A stretch of 11,698 nucleotides of DNA from Anaerolineae bacterium (GCA_016929795.1 JAFGIA010000093.1:1-11698); one strand, 5' to 3'; positions 1 through 11,186 are shown, counted from the first letter of the stretch. A program made the numbers and translations. The notes: generated from the letters alone by a model not told the origin.

Positions 1-767
1 CCAATGCGCTGCAGGGCGATTTTGGTCTCTCTATCAGCCAATATCCCCGATCGGTGGCCGATGTGATCGCCTCTTCCATCTGGTGGACGGTGATCCTACA
101 ATTCCCGGCGATCGTCGTCGGCTGGCTGATCGGCAACTTTCTTGGCGCCCTGGCGGCGTACCGCAAGGGAGGATTTGATAAAATCCTCATGCCGGTCAGC
201 ATTTTCGTGAGTAGTTTGCCGGCCTTTGGCATGGCTGTCATTCTGCTGGTTGTGTTTGCGGTCACCCTGGAATGGCTGCCAACCTCGGGTGGTTATGGGT
301 TTGACCTGATCCCCAATCTTAGCTGGGAATTTATCCAGTCGGTGATTGTCCATTACCAATTGCCCTTCTGGTCGCTGGTGTTGATCATCATCGGCGGCCA
401 GGCCATCGGCATGCGCTCCATGTCCATCTACGAGCTGAACGCGGACTATGTAAAGTATGCCCGCTTCATGGGCATCAAAGACCGCAAGATCCTCCGCTAT
501 GTGTTTCGCAATGCCATGCTTCCACAGGTGACCGGCCTGGCGCTATCGATTGGTACCATGGTCGGCGGCGCGCTGGTGGCAGAGCTGATCTTTAGTTACC
601 CGGGGCTTGGCTCCACCGTCTATAGCGCCGCATTGGGCAGGGATTATCCGCTGATCTCAGCAACCGCCCTGATCATCACCGTCATGGTTCTGATCAGCAC
701 CTTCCTCATCGAAATCCTGTATGGTTTTATCGACCCGCGCATCAAAGCGGCGCAGACTGAAAGTTAA
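1..767 (+). CDS. ABC transporter permease, DppB/OppB type (5'-truncated by window edge)
   Basis: This is the first membrane subunit of a peptide/oligosaccharide-type ABC importer, forming half of the transmembrane channel. The reading frame is already open at base 3 and reads [18 protein letters not shown], typical of the middle of DppB proteins, so the GTG at 54 is an internal valine codon and the true start lies upstream of the window. About 254 residues are visible. Several hydrophobic segments alternate with short loops. The cytoplasmic coupling (EAA-type) loop is clear: [20 protein letters not shown] followed by [10 protein letters not shown]. The C-terminus ends with the usual YGFIDPRIK. 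The DppC-type permease follows after 14 bases, so the two should be co-transcribed. Dpp/Opp-family importers carry peptides, but many carry beta-linked oligosaccharides. The adjoining glycosidases favour a sugar substrate here, which is inference. Confidence 0.93.
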   Translation, partial: NALQGDFGLSISQYPRSVADVIASSIWWTVILQFPAIVVGWLIGNFLGALAAYRKGGFDKILMPVSIFVSSLPAFGMAVILLVVFAVTLEWLPTSGGYGFDLIPNLSWEFIQSVIVHYQLPFWSLVLIIIGGQAIGMRSMSIYELNADYVKYARFMGIKDRKILRYVFRNAMLPQVTGLALSIGTMVGGALVAELIFSYPGLGSTVYSAALGRDYPLISATALIITVMVLISTFLIEILYGFIDPRIKAAQTES

Positions 768-781
768 AGAGAGATGCTGTT

Positions 782-2035
782 ATGACCCATACCCTTCGAC
801 AGGTCTTTCGCTCCGGCAAGTTTGTTTTTGGTTTTGCCATTTTTATGTCCGTGCTGCTGATGGTGATCGTTTATCCCCTCATCATCAAGAGCCCGCCGCT
901 GGAGATCATCAGCCAGGGTACTTTTTTCCCCCCCGGCGTCTATGTCGACATATACGACAGCATCAGTGCCAACAACACCTATACCCTCCTTTTGAGAGAT
1001 GCCACCGCCCGGCGAATCGCCAGCAAGCTGAAGGAAGAGGACCGCCTGGCCATCAAGGAATGGCTCGTGGGCGCCGGGATCCCGGAAAACGAGATCGACC
1101 CGGCGGACACGGCCAAACTCCTGGACCAGTGGGTACAAAACTACGATTCCAAGACCAAGATTCCCGGAATGACGAATGCCAAGAGGAATTATTATATCCG
1201 GCTCGCCGCCTCACTGGATGGACTCCTCTCAACCGAAGGGGCTGTCATCGCCGTCAGAAACCCCGAGACGGGTGCCCTGGAAGAGAAACGCGTCGTCGCA
1301 CAAACCGATTACGTGAACGTCACAGAGGTCGCGAACGTACGCGTATTGCCCTTGGGCACCGACAACTTTGGCCGGGACGTGCTGACCCAGTTGGTCAAAG
1401 CCACCGGCGTTTCGCTGCAGATGGGCTTTGTGGCGGGGATCGTGGCCACCCTGATCGGCTTGGCGCTGGGATTGCTGGCGGGCTATGTGGGTGGCCTGAT
1501 GGATGACGCCATCATGTTCGTCACCAACCTCTTTACCGTAATCCCCGGTCTGGTCTTGTTGATCTTGATTTCATTCAGTATCGGGCAGGAACACCGCGGC
1601 GCGGTCACGATCGCGGTCGTGATCGGGTTGACCTCCTGGGTATGGACGGCTAGGGCGGTTCGGGCGCAAGTGATCTCTTTGCGCAATCGCGACCACGTGA
1701 ACCTGTCGAAACTGTCGGGGCACTCGATCGTGCACATCATCCTGGCCGACATTCTGCCTTACATCGCTTCTTACGTCGTCATGGCCCTGATCCTGCAGAT
1801 TTCCTCCGGCATCCTGGCCGAGGCGGGGCTGTCGATCCTGGGGCTGGGACCGAAAACAACCGAAGTGCCAACCCTGGGGCTGATGCTGAACTGGGCCTTT
1901 ATCTACCAGGCCCAAGTCCTCGGAAAATGGTGGGCATATCTACCCGTGATCATTATCATCGCCCTGGTGTCGTTTTCGCTGAATTTGATGAATACGGGTC
2001 TCGACCAGGTATTCAATCCCACGTTGAGAGAGTAG
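782..2035 (+). CDS. ABC transporter permease, DppC/OppC type, with large extracytoplasmic insertion
   Basis: Second membrane subunit of the importer, 417 residues where family members are usually about 280-310. The first membrane segment is at about residues 13-35. The family landmark [15 protein letters not shown] appears only at 191-205, so about 150 residues separate them instead of the usual 40-50. The extra part (about 50-178) is charged and soluble and would sit outside the membrane. The rest is ordinary: membrane segments from about 211 on, then the coupling loop at 293-330. That loop reads [20 protein letters not shown], keeping the glycine but not the classic EAA alanines. The ending [10 protein letters not shown] matches the common C-terminus. 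ATG 782 is preceded by AGAGAG (768-773) at a good distance. It likely pairs with the permease just upstream and is powered by the two ATPases downstream. Confidence 0.93.
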   Translation: MTHTLRQVFRSGKFVFGFAIFMSVLLMVIVYPLIIKSPPLEIISQGTFFPPGVYVDIYDSISANNTYTLLLRDATARRIASKLKEEDRLAIKEWLVGAGIPENEIDPADTAKLLDQWVQNYDSKTKIPGMTNAKRNYYIRLAASLDGLLSTEGAVIAVRNPETGALEEKRVVAQTDYVNVTEVANVRVLPLGTDNFGRDVLTQLVKATGVSLQMGFVAGIVATLIGLALGLLAGYVGGLMDDAIMFVTNLFTVIPGLVLLILISFSIGQEHRGAVTIAVVIGLTSWVWTARAVRAQVISLRNRDHVNLSKLSGHSIVHIILADILPYIASYVVMALILQISSGILAEAGLSILGLGPKTTEVPTLGLMLNWAFIYQAQVLGKWWAYLPVIIIIALVSFSLNLMNTGLDQVFNPTLRE

Positions 2036-2038
2036 GTG
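2034..2038 (+). promoter_or_regulatory. Ribosome binding site deciding the ATPase start
   Basis: AGGTG lies six bases before ATG 2045 and overlaps the stop of the preceding permease gene. A GTG at 2036, directly after that stop, would add three residues, but it has only a purine-rich stretch three bases away. ATG 2045 is therefore preferred. Confidence 0.5.
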
Positions 2039-2044
2039 CTTGAA

Positions 2045-3058
2045 ATGTCCAACAACGTGATCTTGGCAGTCAGAGACCTGACCACGAAATACATCACCCG
2101 GTTTCAGGAAGATGTGTACGCGGTGGACCACGTTTCTCTGCAGGTTGAAGAAGGGAGATCGTTGGGCATTGCGGGGGAATCGGGCTGCGGCAAGTCGACG
2201 CTGGCGCTGAGCCTGATGGGGTATTACTTTCCTCCGCTGCACTATACGAGTGGAGAGATCCTCATCGACGGGCGTAACATTTCTCGTATGAAGCCTGACG
2301 ACGTCCGGAAATCGATCTTGGGGGCCGAGATCGCCTATATCCCCCAAGCGGCCATGAATGCCCTCAACCCCACGCAAAAGGTCATCCACTTTGTCGAGGA
2401 TGTTTTTCATGCCCACGAGCCAACCAAGAGCAAAAAAGAGATCTACAAGTACGCCGCGGAAGCCTTTGAAACCCTGGGGCTGCCGCCGGAAGTGTTGCAC
2501 AAATACCCCGTCGAGCTGTCTGGCGGCATGAAACAGCGCACGGTGATCGCCGTGTCCGTGCTTCTCTGTCCCAAGGTGCTGATCGCTGATGAGCCTTCCT
2601 CTGCACTCGACGTCACTTCGCAAAAGATGGTCATCAAGATGCTCAAGGGGTTGATGGAAAACGGGTTCATCAAGGCCATGATCTTTATCACCCACGAGCT
2701 CCCCCTCCTCTACAACGTCACCGACGATATCATGGTGATGTACGCCGGGCAGGTGGTGGAAAAGGCCTCGGCCACGGAAGCCGTGTTCGATCCACTTCAT
2801 CCCTATTCGAAGGGCCTGATGGGCTCGATCATTGTGCCCGAAGACGGCGTGCGCGACGTCAAGTTGGCGGCCATCCCGGGGGTGCCGCCCAACCTGAAGA
2901 ATCCACCGGCCGGCTGCCGGTTTGCCGAGCGTTGCCCCTACGTCCGCGCAGAGTGCAAGGTAACGTCTGTCCCGCTTTACGATGCGGATCATGGTCGCGC
3001 ATACCGCTGCATCCTATCGGAAGAGACACTGAGGGAGGCGTACAAGCATGCCGGGTGA
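2045..3058 (+). CDS. ABC transporter ATP-binding protein, DppD/OppD type
   Basis: First of two ATPases that energise the importer at the cytoplasmic face; 337 residues, the normal DppD length. The Walker A motif GESGCGKST is at 44-52, the ABC signature LSGGM at 158-162, Walker B VLIADE at 178-183 with catalytic Glu183, D-loop SALD at 186-189, and the switch histidine is His217. The C-terminal oligopeptide/dipeptide-transporter extension is present, with HPYSKGL near 252 and cysteines 291, 297, 304 and 322. In this family such cysteines are linked to an iron-sulfur cluster. The gene follows the permease stop by nine bases and overlaps the next ATPase gene by 11 bases, suggesting translational coupling. 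An alternative start is GTG 2036. The substrate cannot be read from this subunit. Confidence 0.93.
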   Translation: MSNNVILAVRDLTTKYITRFQEDVYAVDHVSLQVEEGRSLGIAGESGCGKSTLALSLMGYYFPPLHYTSGEILIDGRNISRMKPDDVRKSILGAEIAYIPQAAMNALNPTQKVIHFVEDVFHAHEPTKSKKEIYKYAAEAFETLGLPPEVLHKYPVELSGGMKQRTVIAVSVLLCPKVLIADEPSSALDVTSQKMVIKMLKGLMENGFIKAMIFITHELPLLYNVTDDIMVMYAGQVVEKASATEAVFDPLHPYSKGLMGSIIVPEDGVRDVKLAAIPGVPPNLKNPPAGCRFAERCPYVRAECKVTSVPLYDADHGRAYRCILSEETLREAYKHAG

Positions 3059-3860
3059 AAAAAACTCGTGCTTGAGCGGGAGAGAGCTGGTCAAGGTGTT
3101 TGGGTTTGGCCGCACAAGGACGGTTGCCGTCGACCACGTGGATTTCGATTTCCACGAGGGCGAAGTCATTTCGATCGTGGGCGAATCGGGCAGCGGCAAG
3201 ACGACGCTGGCCAAGATGCTCCTGGGGTTGATCAATCCGACCGAGGGCGAGATCTATTTCCAGGGGCAAAAGCGTGATATCAGCACGCAAAGAAAGAAAC
3301 GGGAGTACTGGAAGAACATCCAGGCGATCTTTCAGGACCCCTACTCTTCTTACAATATATTCCGCCGGATCGATGCCGTGCTGTTGGATTGTATTCACAT
3401 GCGTGGCGGGCGAAGGCTTCCGCAGGCACAGAAGACAGAGATGATGACCGAGGCCTGCAGCTTTGTCAACTTGAAGTTCGAGGAATTGACCAACAAGTAT
3501 CCTTTCGAGCTCTCGGGCGGACAGATGCAGCGCCTGATGATCGCCCGGATCTTTTTGCTCAAACCCAAGATCCTGCTGGCCGACGAGCCCACCTCGATGA
3601 TCGATGCCTGTTCGCGCGCGACGATCCTGGATATGCTGATGCAACTGCGTGACGAAATCGGCATGACGATTGTCTTCATCACCCATGACATCGGTCTGGC
3701 CTATTACGTTTCTGACACGGTATATATCATGGAGCACGGGAAATTTGTCGAACGTGGCTCTGCCGACGACGTGATCCTGCGCCCCCAAGAGGCGTACACC
3801 CAACGCCTGATCAGCGACGTGCCGAAAATCTACGAAGAGTGGGATCTCTCCACGGTCTAG
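3048..3860 (+). CDS. ABC transporter ATP-binding protein, DppF/OppF type, short form
   Basis: Second ATPase of the importer, 270 residues where DppF is usually 310-330. Walker [10 protein letters not shown] is at 45-53, the Q-loop glutamine at 96, signature LSGGQ at 155-159, Walker B ILLADE at 175-180 with Glu180, and the switch histidine is His213. The catalytic set is therefore complete. The D-loop reads SMIDA rather than the usual SALDV found in its partner. The protein stops soon after the ABC fold ([18 protein letters not shown]) and lacks the cysteine-bearing C-terminal extension of the DppD-type partner. GGGAGG at 3033-3038 precedes ATG 3048 by nine bases, inside the previous gene. It is the last gene of the transporter block and is followed by a 176-base non-coding spacer. 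Confidence 0.92.
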   Translation: MPGEKNSCLSGRELVKVFGFGRTRTVAVDHVDFDFHEGEVISIVGESGSGKTTLAKMLLGLINPTEGEIYFQGQKRDISTQRKKREYWKNIQAIFQDPYSSYNIFRRIDAVLLDCIHMRGGRRLPQAQKTEMMTEACSFVNLKFEELTNKYPFELSGGQMQRLMIARIFLLKPKILLADEPTSMIDACSRATILDMLMQLRDEIGMTIVFITHDIGLAYYVSDTVYIMEHGKFVERGSADDVILRPQEAYTQRLISDVPKIYEEWDLSTV

Positions 3861-4036
3861 CGCTCTTGCAGAAATCCTTCGGCGGTTGTCATCGCGAGCG
3901 GAGCGAAGCGATCCCCAACGATCAGGGCGGGGATTGCGTGCTGCTGTCTGGAAAAATGTGACGAGTGTTTCATGGCAACCACCAACCGTGTAGAGGTCCT
4001 CGACAAGATCAGGCACTAGGGAAAAGAGGAAAAAGA
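3861..4036 (+). repeat. Spacer with palindromic repeat-like element
   Basis: This spacer separates the transporter genes from the glycosidase genes. At 3891-3912 an ATCGC arm is matched by GCGAT, and the stretch GTCATCGCGAGC followed by GGAGCGAAGCGATCCCC looks like an interspersed repeat seen in many bacterial genomes (from memory, not searched). A second fold pairs 3908-3916 (GCGATCCCC) with 3929-3937 (GGGGATTGC) around a 12-base loop, with one G-T pair. There is no T-run after it, so a classical intrinsic terminator is not supported. I found no convincing -35/-10 pair, although a promoter for the glycosidase block would be expected here. Confidence 0.5.
4026..4030 (+). promoter_or_regulatory. 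Ribosome binding site deciding the beta-mannosidase start
   Basis: GAGGA sits six bases before ATG 4037 in a purine-rich run. It fixes the start there (or at the adjoining ATG 4040) rather than at the in-frame GTG 3965. The 24 residues that GTG would add look nothing like a GH2 N-terminus. Confidence 0.6.
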
Positions 4037-6502
<2,466 letters not shown>

Positions 6503-6524
6503 CCAACATGAGGAGAAAAAGGTT

Positions 6525-7502
6525 ATGTCGATGAGACCAGGCCAAGGACTGCCCCATATTCCCTGGGAAGAGCGCCCGGCCGGCAGCAGCGCCGTCATCT
6601 GGCGGTATTCCCAAAACCCGATCATCACGCGCGACGCGGTGCCAGGCACAAACAGCATCTTTAACAGCGCCGTCGTCCCCTTTGCCGGAGGCTTTGCCGG
6701 CGTTTTTCGCTGCGATAGCACGTCCCGGCAGATGCAGATCCACGCCGGCACCAGCCCCGATGGCCTCGACTGGGCGATCCAGCCCGAGCGGATCCATTTT
6801 CGATGCGACGACGGCGAGGTCTCCCGGTTCGAGTACGCCTACGACCCGCGCGTGTGCTGGATCGAGGACCGGTACTATGTCACGTGGTGCAATGGCTACC
6901 ATGGGCCGACGATCGGCGTGGGCCATACCTACGATTTCCAGACCTTCTACCAGATCGAAAACGCCTTTCTGCCCTACAACCGCAACGGCGTGCTCTTTCC
7001 ACGGCGCATCGGAAACAAATACGCCATGCTCAGCCGCCCGTCCGACACAGGCCACACGCAGTTTGGCGACATCTTTTACAGTGAAAGCCCCGACATGATC
7101 CACTGGGGCCACCACCGGCACGTGATGGCACCCGTCGGCGGCTGGCAGGCCACCAAGGTCGGCGCCGGGCCGACGCCCATCGAGACCACGGCGGGGTGGC
7201 TGATGATCTATCACGGCGTGCTGACGTCGTGCAACGGCTTTGTCTACAGCTTTGGTGCCGCGCTGCTCGACCTCGACCAGCCGTGGAAGGTGATCCACCG
7301 CACGCGCCCCTACCTGCTCAATCCGCGCGAATATTACGAGTGCGTCGGCGACGTACCCAACGTGGCCTTTCCCTGCGCCGCTCTGCACGACGAGCCAACA
7401 GGTCGCCTGGCCATCTATTACGGCGGCGCCGACACCGTCACCTGCCTGGCGTTCGGCTACCTGGACGAGATCGTAGCGTTTACCCAAGAGAACTCATTGT
7501 GA
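6525..7502 (+). CDS. Beta-1,4-mannooligosaccharide phosphorylase, glycoside hydrolase family 130
   Basis: Predicted cytoplasmic phosphorylase releasing alpha-mannose-1-phosphate from the non-reducing end of beta-1,4-manno-oligosaccharides (EC 2.4.1.319 type). It has 325 residues, the full five-bladed propeller length. It closely resembles my memory of T. maritima TM1225 over the whole length, starting with PHIPWEERP and including [37 protein letters not shown] and [11 protein letters not shown]. The catalytic acid is Asp107 in YDPR. Residues known to bind phosphate or substrate in GH130 phosphorylases are present: Asn47-Ser48, Arg62, Arg153, Arg171, Lys211, His230 and Asp303. The hydrolytic GH130 branches lack part of this set, so phosphorolysis is favoured. 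AGGAG at 6511-6515 is nine bases before ATG 6525. ATG 6531 is a possible second start. The GH3 gene follows after seven bases. Mannosyl-glucose phosphorylase is an alternative activity. Confidence 0.9.
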   Translation: MSMRPGQGLPHIPWEERPAGSSAVIWRYSQNPIITRDAVPGTNSIFNSAVVPFAGGFAGVFRCDSTSRQMQIHAGTSPDGLDWAIQPERIHFRCDDGEVSRFEYAYDPRVCWIEDRYYVTWCNGYHGPTIGVGHTYDFQTFYQIENAFLPYNRNGVLFPRRIGNKYAMLSRPSDTGHTQFGDIFYSESPDMIHWGHHRHVMAPVGGWQATKVGAGPTPIETTAGWLMIYHGVLTSCNGFVYSFGAALLDLDQPWKVIHRTRPYLLNPREYYECVGDVPNVAFPCAALHDEPTGRLAIYYGGADTVTCLAFGYLDEIVAFTQENSL

Positions 7503-7509
7503 GGGGGGG

Positions 7510-9960
7510 ATGGAAGAGAAAATTAGGAACCTGCTTCAACAGATGACGCTCGACGAAAAGGTGTCGATGCTGGCGGGTGCGGACGCGTGGCACACGGTCG
7601 CCATTCCGCGCCTCGGCATCCCGGCGATCAAGGTCACCGATGGGCCAAATGGGGCACGCGGCACACAGTCGCGCGGCGGGCCGAGCTCTGCCTCCTTCCC
7701 CGTCGGCAGCGCCATGGCCGCCACCTGGAACCCAGCCCTTGTGCGCCACATCGGCGAGGCGCTCGCCGGCGAGGTGCGCGCGAAAGGGGCGCACATCCTG
7801 CTGGCCCCGACGGTCAATATCCACCGCTCCCCCCTCGCCGGGCGCAACTTTGAGTGCTACTCGGAGGACCCCTACCTCGCGGCCTGCATGGCCGTGGCGT
7901 ATATCACCGGCCTGCAGAGCCAGGGGGTTGGCGCGTGCATCAAGCACTTTGTAGGCAACGACAGCGAGTTTGAGCGCAAATCGATCAGCTCCGATGTGGG
8001 CGTCCGCGCCCTGCACGAGATCTATCTCACCCCCTTTCGCATCGCCCTGCGCGAGGCACAGCCGTGGGCGGTCATGTCGGCCTATAACAAGCTGAATGGC
8101 ACCTGGTGCAGCGAAAACGCCTCCCTGCTGCGCGACGTCCTCAAGCGTGACTGGGGATTTGACGGCATCGTCATATCCGACTGGGGGGGCACCTACACCC
8201 CCGCCGCCGCGGCCAACGGGCTCGACCTGGAAATGCCCGGGCCGGCCCACTGGATGGGCCAGCACGTCTATGCCGCCCTCGAATCGGGCGCGCTGAGCCA
8301 CGAGGAGCTGGATGACAGCGTGTGCCGGCTGTTGCGCACGGTGGCACGTGCTGGCGCGTTCGACCACCCGGAGCTCCAGCCCGAGCGCTCTGTCGACAGG
8401 CCGGAGGATCGGGCGCTGATCCGGGAGGCCGCGAGCGAGGCGATCGTCCTGCTGAAAAACGACGACCGCCTGCTGCCGCTCGACACGGGCGCCATGCGCT
8501 CGATCGCCGTCATCGGCGAGCTGGCCGCGGTGCCCTCTTTCCAGGGCGGCGGCAGCTCGCACGTCCCGCCCCACTATATCGTGTCGCCCCTCGACGCCAT
8601 CCGCGCCCAGGCGGGCGACGACATCGCCGTCGATTATGCACCCGGCTATACCATCCGGCGCACTCTGCCCCTCATCGACCCGGCCTGGCTGGCAGCCGAC
8701 GACGGCACCCCTGGTGCCCTCACCACCCGTTTTTACGACGGCACAACCACAGAGGGCGAGCCCGTCCACACCGGCCTCCTCACCGATCCCCTCAAGATCT
8801 GGTTTGGCGACGACGTGCCCGTGCCCGATCCCACCTCCTTTTCGGTGCGCCTCAGCGGCTGGCTCGCCGTGCCCGCCACGGGCCGCTACGAGCTCGGCGT
8901 CACCACCTCGGCCCCCAGCCAGACGTGGGTTGGCGGCAGGCCGCTGGCCGGCGAGACCGCAGCCGCCGAGCATGGCACGAGAGACACCCGCAGCACGCTC
9001 TACCTGGAAGCGAACCAGCCGGTACCGCTCGTCGTCGAGTTCAGTTGGGACGACCCGGAGCCGTGGCGCATGTTTCGCCTGGCAGCGCGCCCCGAGACCA
9101 CGCCGCCGTCGACGGAAGAGGCCGTCGCCCTGGCTGCCCGCTCCGACGTGGCCGTCGTCTTTGCCGGCCTCAACGACGAGTGGGAGAGCGAGGGCTTTGA
9201 CCGGCCCGACATGGCCCTCCCGGGCGGCCAGGCAGAGCTGATCGCGGCGGTGGCCAGGGCCAACCCCAACACCCTCGTCGTGCTCAACGTCGGCTCCCCC
9301 ATCGACATGCCGTGGCTCGACGACGTGCCCGCCGTCCTCCTTGCCTGGTACCTGGGCCAGGAGACGGGCCACGCGATCGTCGATCTCCTCTTTGGCGCCG
9401 TGGTGCCGTCGGGCAGGCTGCCCACCACCTTCCCCAGGCGCCTCCGCGATAACCCGGCCTACCTCAACTACCCGGGCGAGAACGGCCACGTGTTGTACGG
9501 CGAGGGCCTCTTTGTCGGCTATCGCTATTACGACCAGAAGCGGATCGAGCCCCTCTTTCCCTTTGGACACGGCCTGTCGTACACCACCTTTGCCTACAGG
9601 GATCTGGCGCTCGACGCCCACAAGTACCGGCCTGGTGACGAGATCCATGTGCGCCTCGACGTCGAGAATACAGGCACACGTACCGGCAAAGAAGTGGTAC
9701 AGATCTATGTGCGCGACGTCGAGTCCAGGCTGTCGCGCCCCGAGAAGGAGCTCAAGGCGTTTGCCAAGGTCGAGCTCGAGCCGGGTGAGACGCGGACCGT
9801 GCAGCTCACCCTCGATCGGGACGCGCTGGCTTACTATGATCCGGCGCGCGGTGGCTGGCTCGTCGAGCCGGGCGAGTTCGAGGTGTGGGCCGGCGGCTCT
9901 GCCGCCGACATTCGCCTGTCGGCGCGATTCACAGTCGTCGAGTCCGAGCCGGCCGCCTGA
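7510..9960 (+). CDS. Beta-glucosidase, glycoside hydrolase family 3 with PA14 insertion
   Basis: Retaining exo-beta-glycosidase of 816 residues with the layout of PA14-containing GH3 beta-glucosidases. An N-terminal barrel covers about 1-290, with VTDGPNG (Asp44), KHFVGND (Lys145, His146) and the nucleophile Asp224 in VISDWGG. The alpha/beta sandwich starts near 298 (VLLKNDDRLLPLD). A PA14 domain of about 130 residues (about 398-528) interrupts the sandwich. The acid/base Glu561 in ESEGFDR follows, and a fibronectin-III-like C-terminal domain runs from about 695. In related enzymes the PA14 domain shapes the site and narrows chain-length preference. There is no signal peptide, so it is cytoplasmic. 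GAGG at 7501-7504 precedes ATG 7510 by five bases. In this block it could remove glucose from glucomannan- or cellulose-derived oligosaccharides, but GH3 enzymes also act on xylosides and others, so substrate is inferred. Confidence 0.92.
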   Translation: MEEKIRNLLQQMTLDEKVSMLAGADAWHTVAIPRLGIPAIKVTDGPNGARGTQSRGGPSSASFPVGSAMAATWNPALVRHIGEALAGEVRAKGAHILLAPTVNIHRSPLAGRNFECYSEDPYLAACMAVAYITGLQSQGVGACIKHFVGNDSEFERKSISSDVGVRALHEIYLTPFRIALREAQPWAVMSAYNKLNGTWCSENASLLRDVLKRDWGFDGIVISDWGGTYTPAAAANGLDLEMPGPAHWMGQHVYAALESGALSHEELDDSVCRLLRTVARAGAFDHPELQPERSVDRPEDRALIREAASEAIVLLKNDDRLLPLDTGAMRSIAVIGELAAVPSFQGGGSSHVPPHYIVSPLDAIRAQAGDDIAVDYAPGYTIRRTLPLIDPAWLAADDGTPGALTTRFYDGTTTEGEPVHTGLLTDPLKIWFGDDVPVPDPTSFSVRLSGWLAVPATGRYELGVTTSAPSQTWVGGRPLAGETAAAEHGTRDTRSTLYLEANQPVPLVVEFSWDDPEPWRMFRLAARPETTPPSTEEAVALAARSDVAVVFAGLNDEWESEGFDRPDMALPGGQAELIAAVARANPNTLVVLNVGSPIDMPWLDDVPAVLLAWYLGQETGHAIVDLLFGAVVPSGRLPTTFPRRLRDNPAYLNYPGENGHVLYGEGLFVGYRYYDQKRIEPLFPFGHGLSYTTFAYRDLALDAHKYRPGDEIHVRLDVENTGTRTGKEVVQIYVRDVESRLSRPEKELKAFAKVELEPGETRTVQLTLDRDALAYYDPARGGWLVEPGEFEVWAGGSAADIRLSARFTVVESEPAA

Positions 9961-9962
9961 GG
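9959..9962 (+). promoter_or_regulatory. Weak ribosome binding site for the binding-protein gene
   Basis: GAGG overlaps the stop codon of the GH3 gene and lies nine bases before ATG 9972. An in-frame GTG at 9966 is only three bases away and less likely. An upstream in-frame ATG at 9885 lies deep inside the GH3 gene and lacks a clear site. This matters because no plausible start yields a signal peptide. Confidence 0.4.
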
Positions 9963-9971
9963 CATGTGCTG

Positions 9972-11174
9972 ATGGCCGAGCTGCAGCTCGTTATCATGTC
10001 GCGCGGACCGCACACGGAGCGCGACATGAGACCACTACTCGACACGTTCGAGACACGACACCCGATTGCCGTCGAGCTGCGCGTGATCGAGTGGGACAAT
10101 GCCTGGCCCGCCACGCTGAGCGCGGCGCTGCAGCAGGAAGGGCCAGACGTGTCCGAGATCGGCTCGAGCTGGCTGGGCAGCCTGTTGGGCATGAACGCAC
10201 TGCGCCCCTTTCGCCACTACGAGACGCTGCCCCTGGGCGGGCCGGCGGCCTTTATCCCCTCCGTGTGGCAGGGGGGCAGCCCGGCCTGGCTGCTGCCGCA
10301 GAGCTTTGGCGAGACATGGGCCATCCCGTGGTGGGCCGACACGCGCATCCTCTTTTACCGGCGCGACATGCTGGCCAAGGCAGGCCTGGGCGAGGAGGGG
10401 GCATTCGACACGCACGAACAGATGGTGCGCACCCTGGAGCGCCTGGAGCGCCGCGGCGTCCCCATCCCCCTCACCTTGCCCACCCACCGCTCGCGCATGA
10501 CGCTGCACCACGTGGCAAGCTGGATCTGGGGGGCCGGCGGCGATCTGATCAGCCCCAGCGGCACACACACCCGCTTTGCCGATCCACCGGCCAGGACGGG
10601 CATCCGCAACTATTTCAGCCTGGCTCGCTTCCTGGCGCCGGCCCACCGCCACCTCAGCGACGTCGAGTCGGATGCCCTCTACTGGCAGGGCCAAGCGGCC
10701 GTCACGGTCAGTGGGCCGTGGCTGCTGCGCCAGGCGTCGCCAGAAGTGATCGAGAATACCGGGGTCCTGTTCCCGCCCGGCGTGCCCTTTGTCGGCGGAT
10801 CTCACCTGGTGTGCTGGGGACACACGCGACACGGCGCGGAGGCGGTCAAGCTGGTCCAGTTCCTCGCCGGGCAGCAGGTGCAAAAGGCGCTCGGCCAACG
10901 CGCCGGGATGCTGCCCACCCGCGTCGACACGCTGATGCAGCCCCCCTTTTCCGACAAGCCCATCTACTGGCTGGTCGCCAGGGGCTTGCAGCGCGGCCGG
11001 TCCTTCCCCTGCGTCCCGCTGTGGGGGCTCGTCGAGGACAAGTTGACCGGGGCGCTCGGCGATATCTGGGCCAGCGTGACCGATCACCCCGGCGCCAGCC
11101 TCGATACGATCCTCACCACCCATCTCAATCCTCTCGCCCGCCAGCTCGACGTCACCCTCGGCGGCTCACGATGA
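9972..11174 (+). CDS. Family-1-type solute-binding protein without signal peptide
   Basis: A 400-residue protein with the fold of sugar-binding proteins of ABC importers (MalE/UgpB-like, SBP family 1). Typical landmarks are GPDVSEIGSSWLGSL at 57-71, WAIPWWADTRILFYRRDML at 116-133 with KAGL at 136-139, AAVTVSGPW at 242-250, and the helical AVKLVQFLAGQQVQKAL at 291-307 followed by GMLPTR. Both lobes appear complete. The N-terminus MAELQLVIMSRGPHTERDMR enters the first strand directly, with no hydrophobic leader, lipobox or transmembrane anchor. Extending to ATG 9885 adds only an arginine-rich stretch. Export by the usual route is therefore unlikely. It also does not belong to the Dpp/Opp (family 5) binding-protein class that would serve the importer in this window. 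It lies 11 bases after the GH3 gene. Possible roles are cytoplasmic sugar sensing or a decayed lipoprotein; neither can be shown here. Confidence 0.85.
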   Translation: MAELQLVIMSRGPHTERDMRPLLDTFETRHPIAVELRVIEWDNAWPATLSAALQQEGPDVSEIGSSWLGSLLGMNALRPFRHYETLPLGGPAAFIPSVWQGGSPAWLLPQSFGETWAIPWWADTRILFYRRDMLAKAGLGEEGAFDTHEQMVRTLERLERRGVPIPLTLPTHRSRMTLHHVASWIWGAGGDLISPSGTHTRFADPPARTGIRNYFSLARFLAPAHRHLSDVESDALYWQGQAAVTVSGPWLLRQASPEVIENTGVLFPPGVPFVGGSHLVCWGHTRHGAEAVKLVQFLAGQQVQKALGQRAGMLPTRVDTLMQPPFSDKPIYWLVARGLQRGRSFPCVPLWGLVEDKLTGALGDIWASVTDHPGASLDTILTTHLNPLARQLDVTLGGSR

Positions 11175-11186
11175 CCCCACTCTTCT

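Noticed and set aside
3957..3972. TGTGA-N6-TTTCA, resembling a CRP-type operator half-site.
   Set aside because: Only the left half matches; the right half fits three of five positions, which is expected by chance.
3972..4019. Short frame of 15 codons (MATTNRVEVLDKIRH) before the GH2 gene, a possible leader peptide.
   Set aside because: No good ribosome binding site precedes it, it has no run of regulatory codons or attenuator fold, and it may simply be part of the repeat-like spacer.
7480..9648. 722-codon minus-strand frame opposite GH3.
   Set aside because: The GH3 gene on the + strand has a full domain set and catalytic residues. The opposite frame is low in hydrophobic pattern and typical of antisense shadows at high GC.
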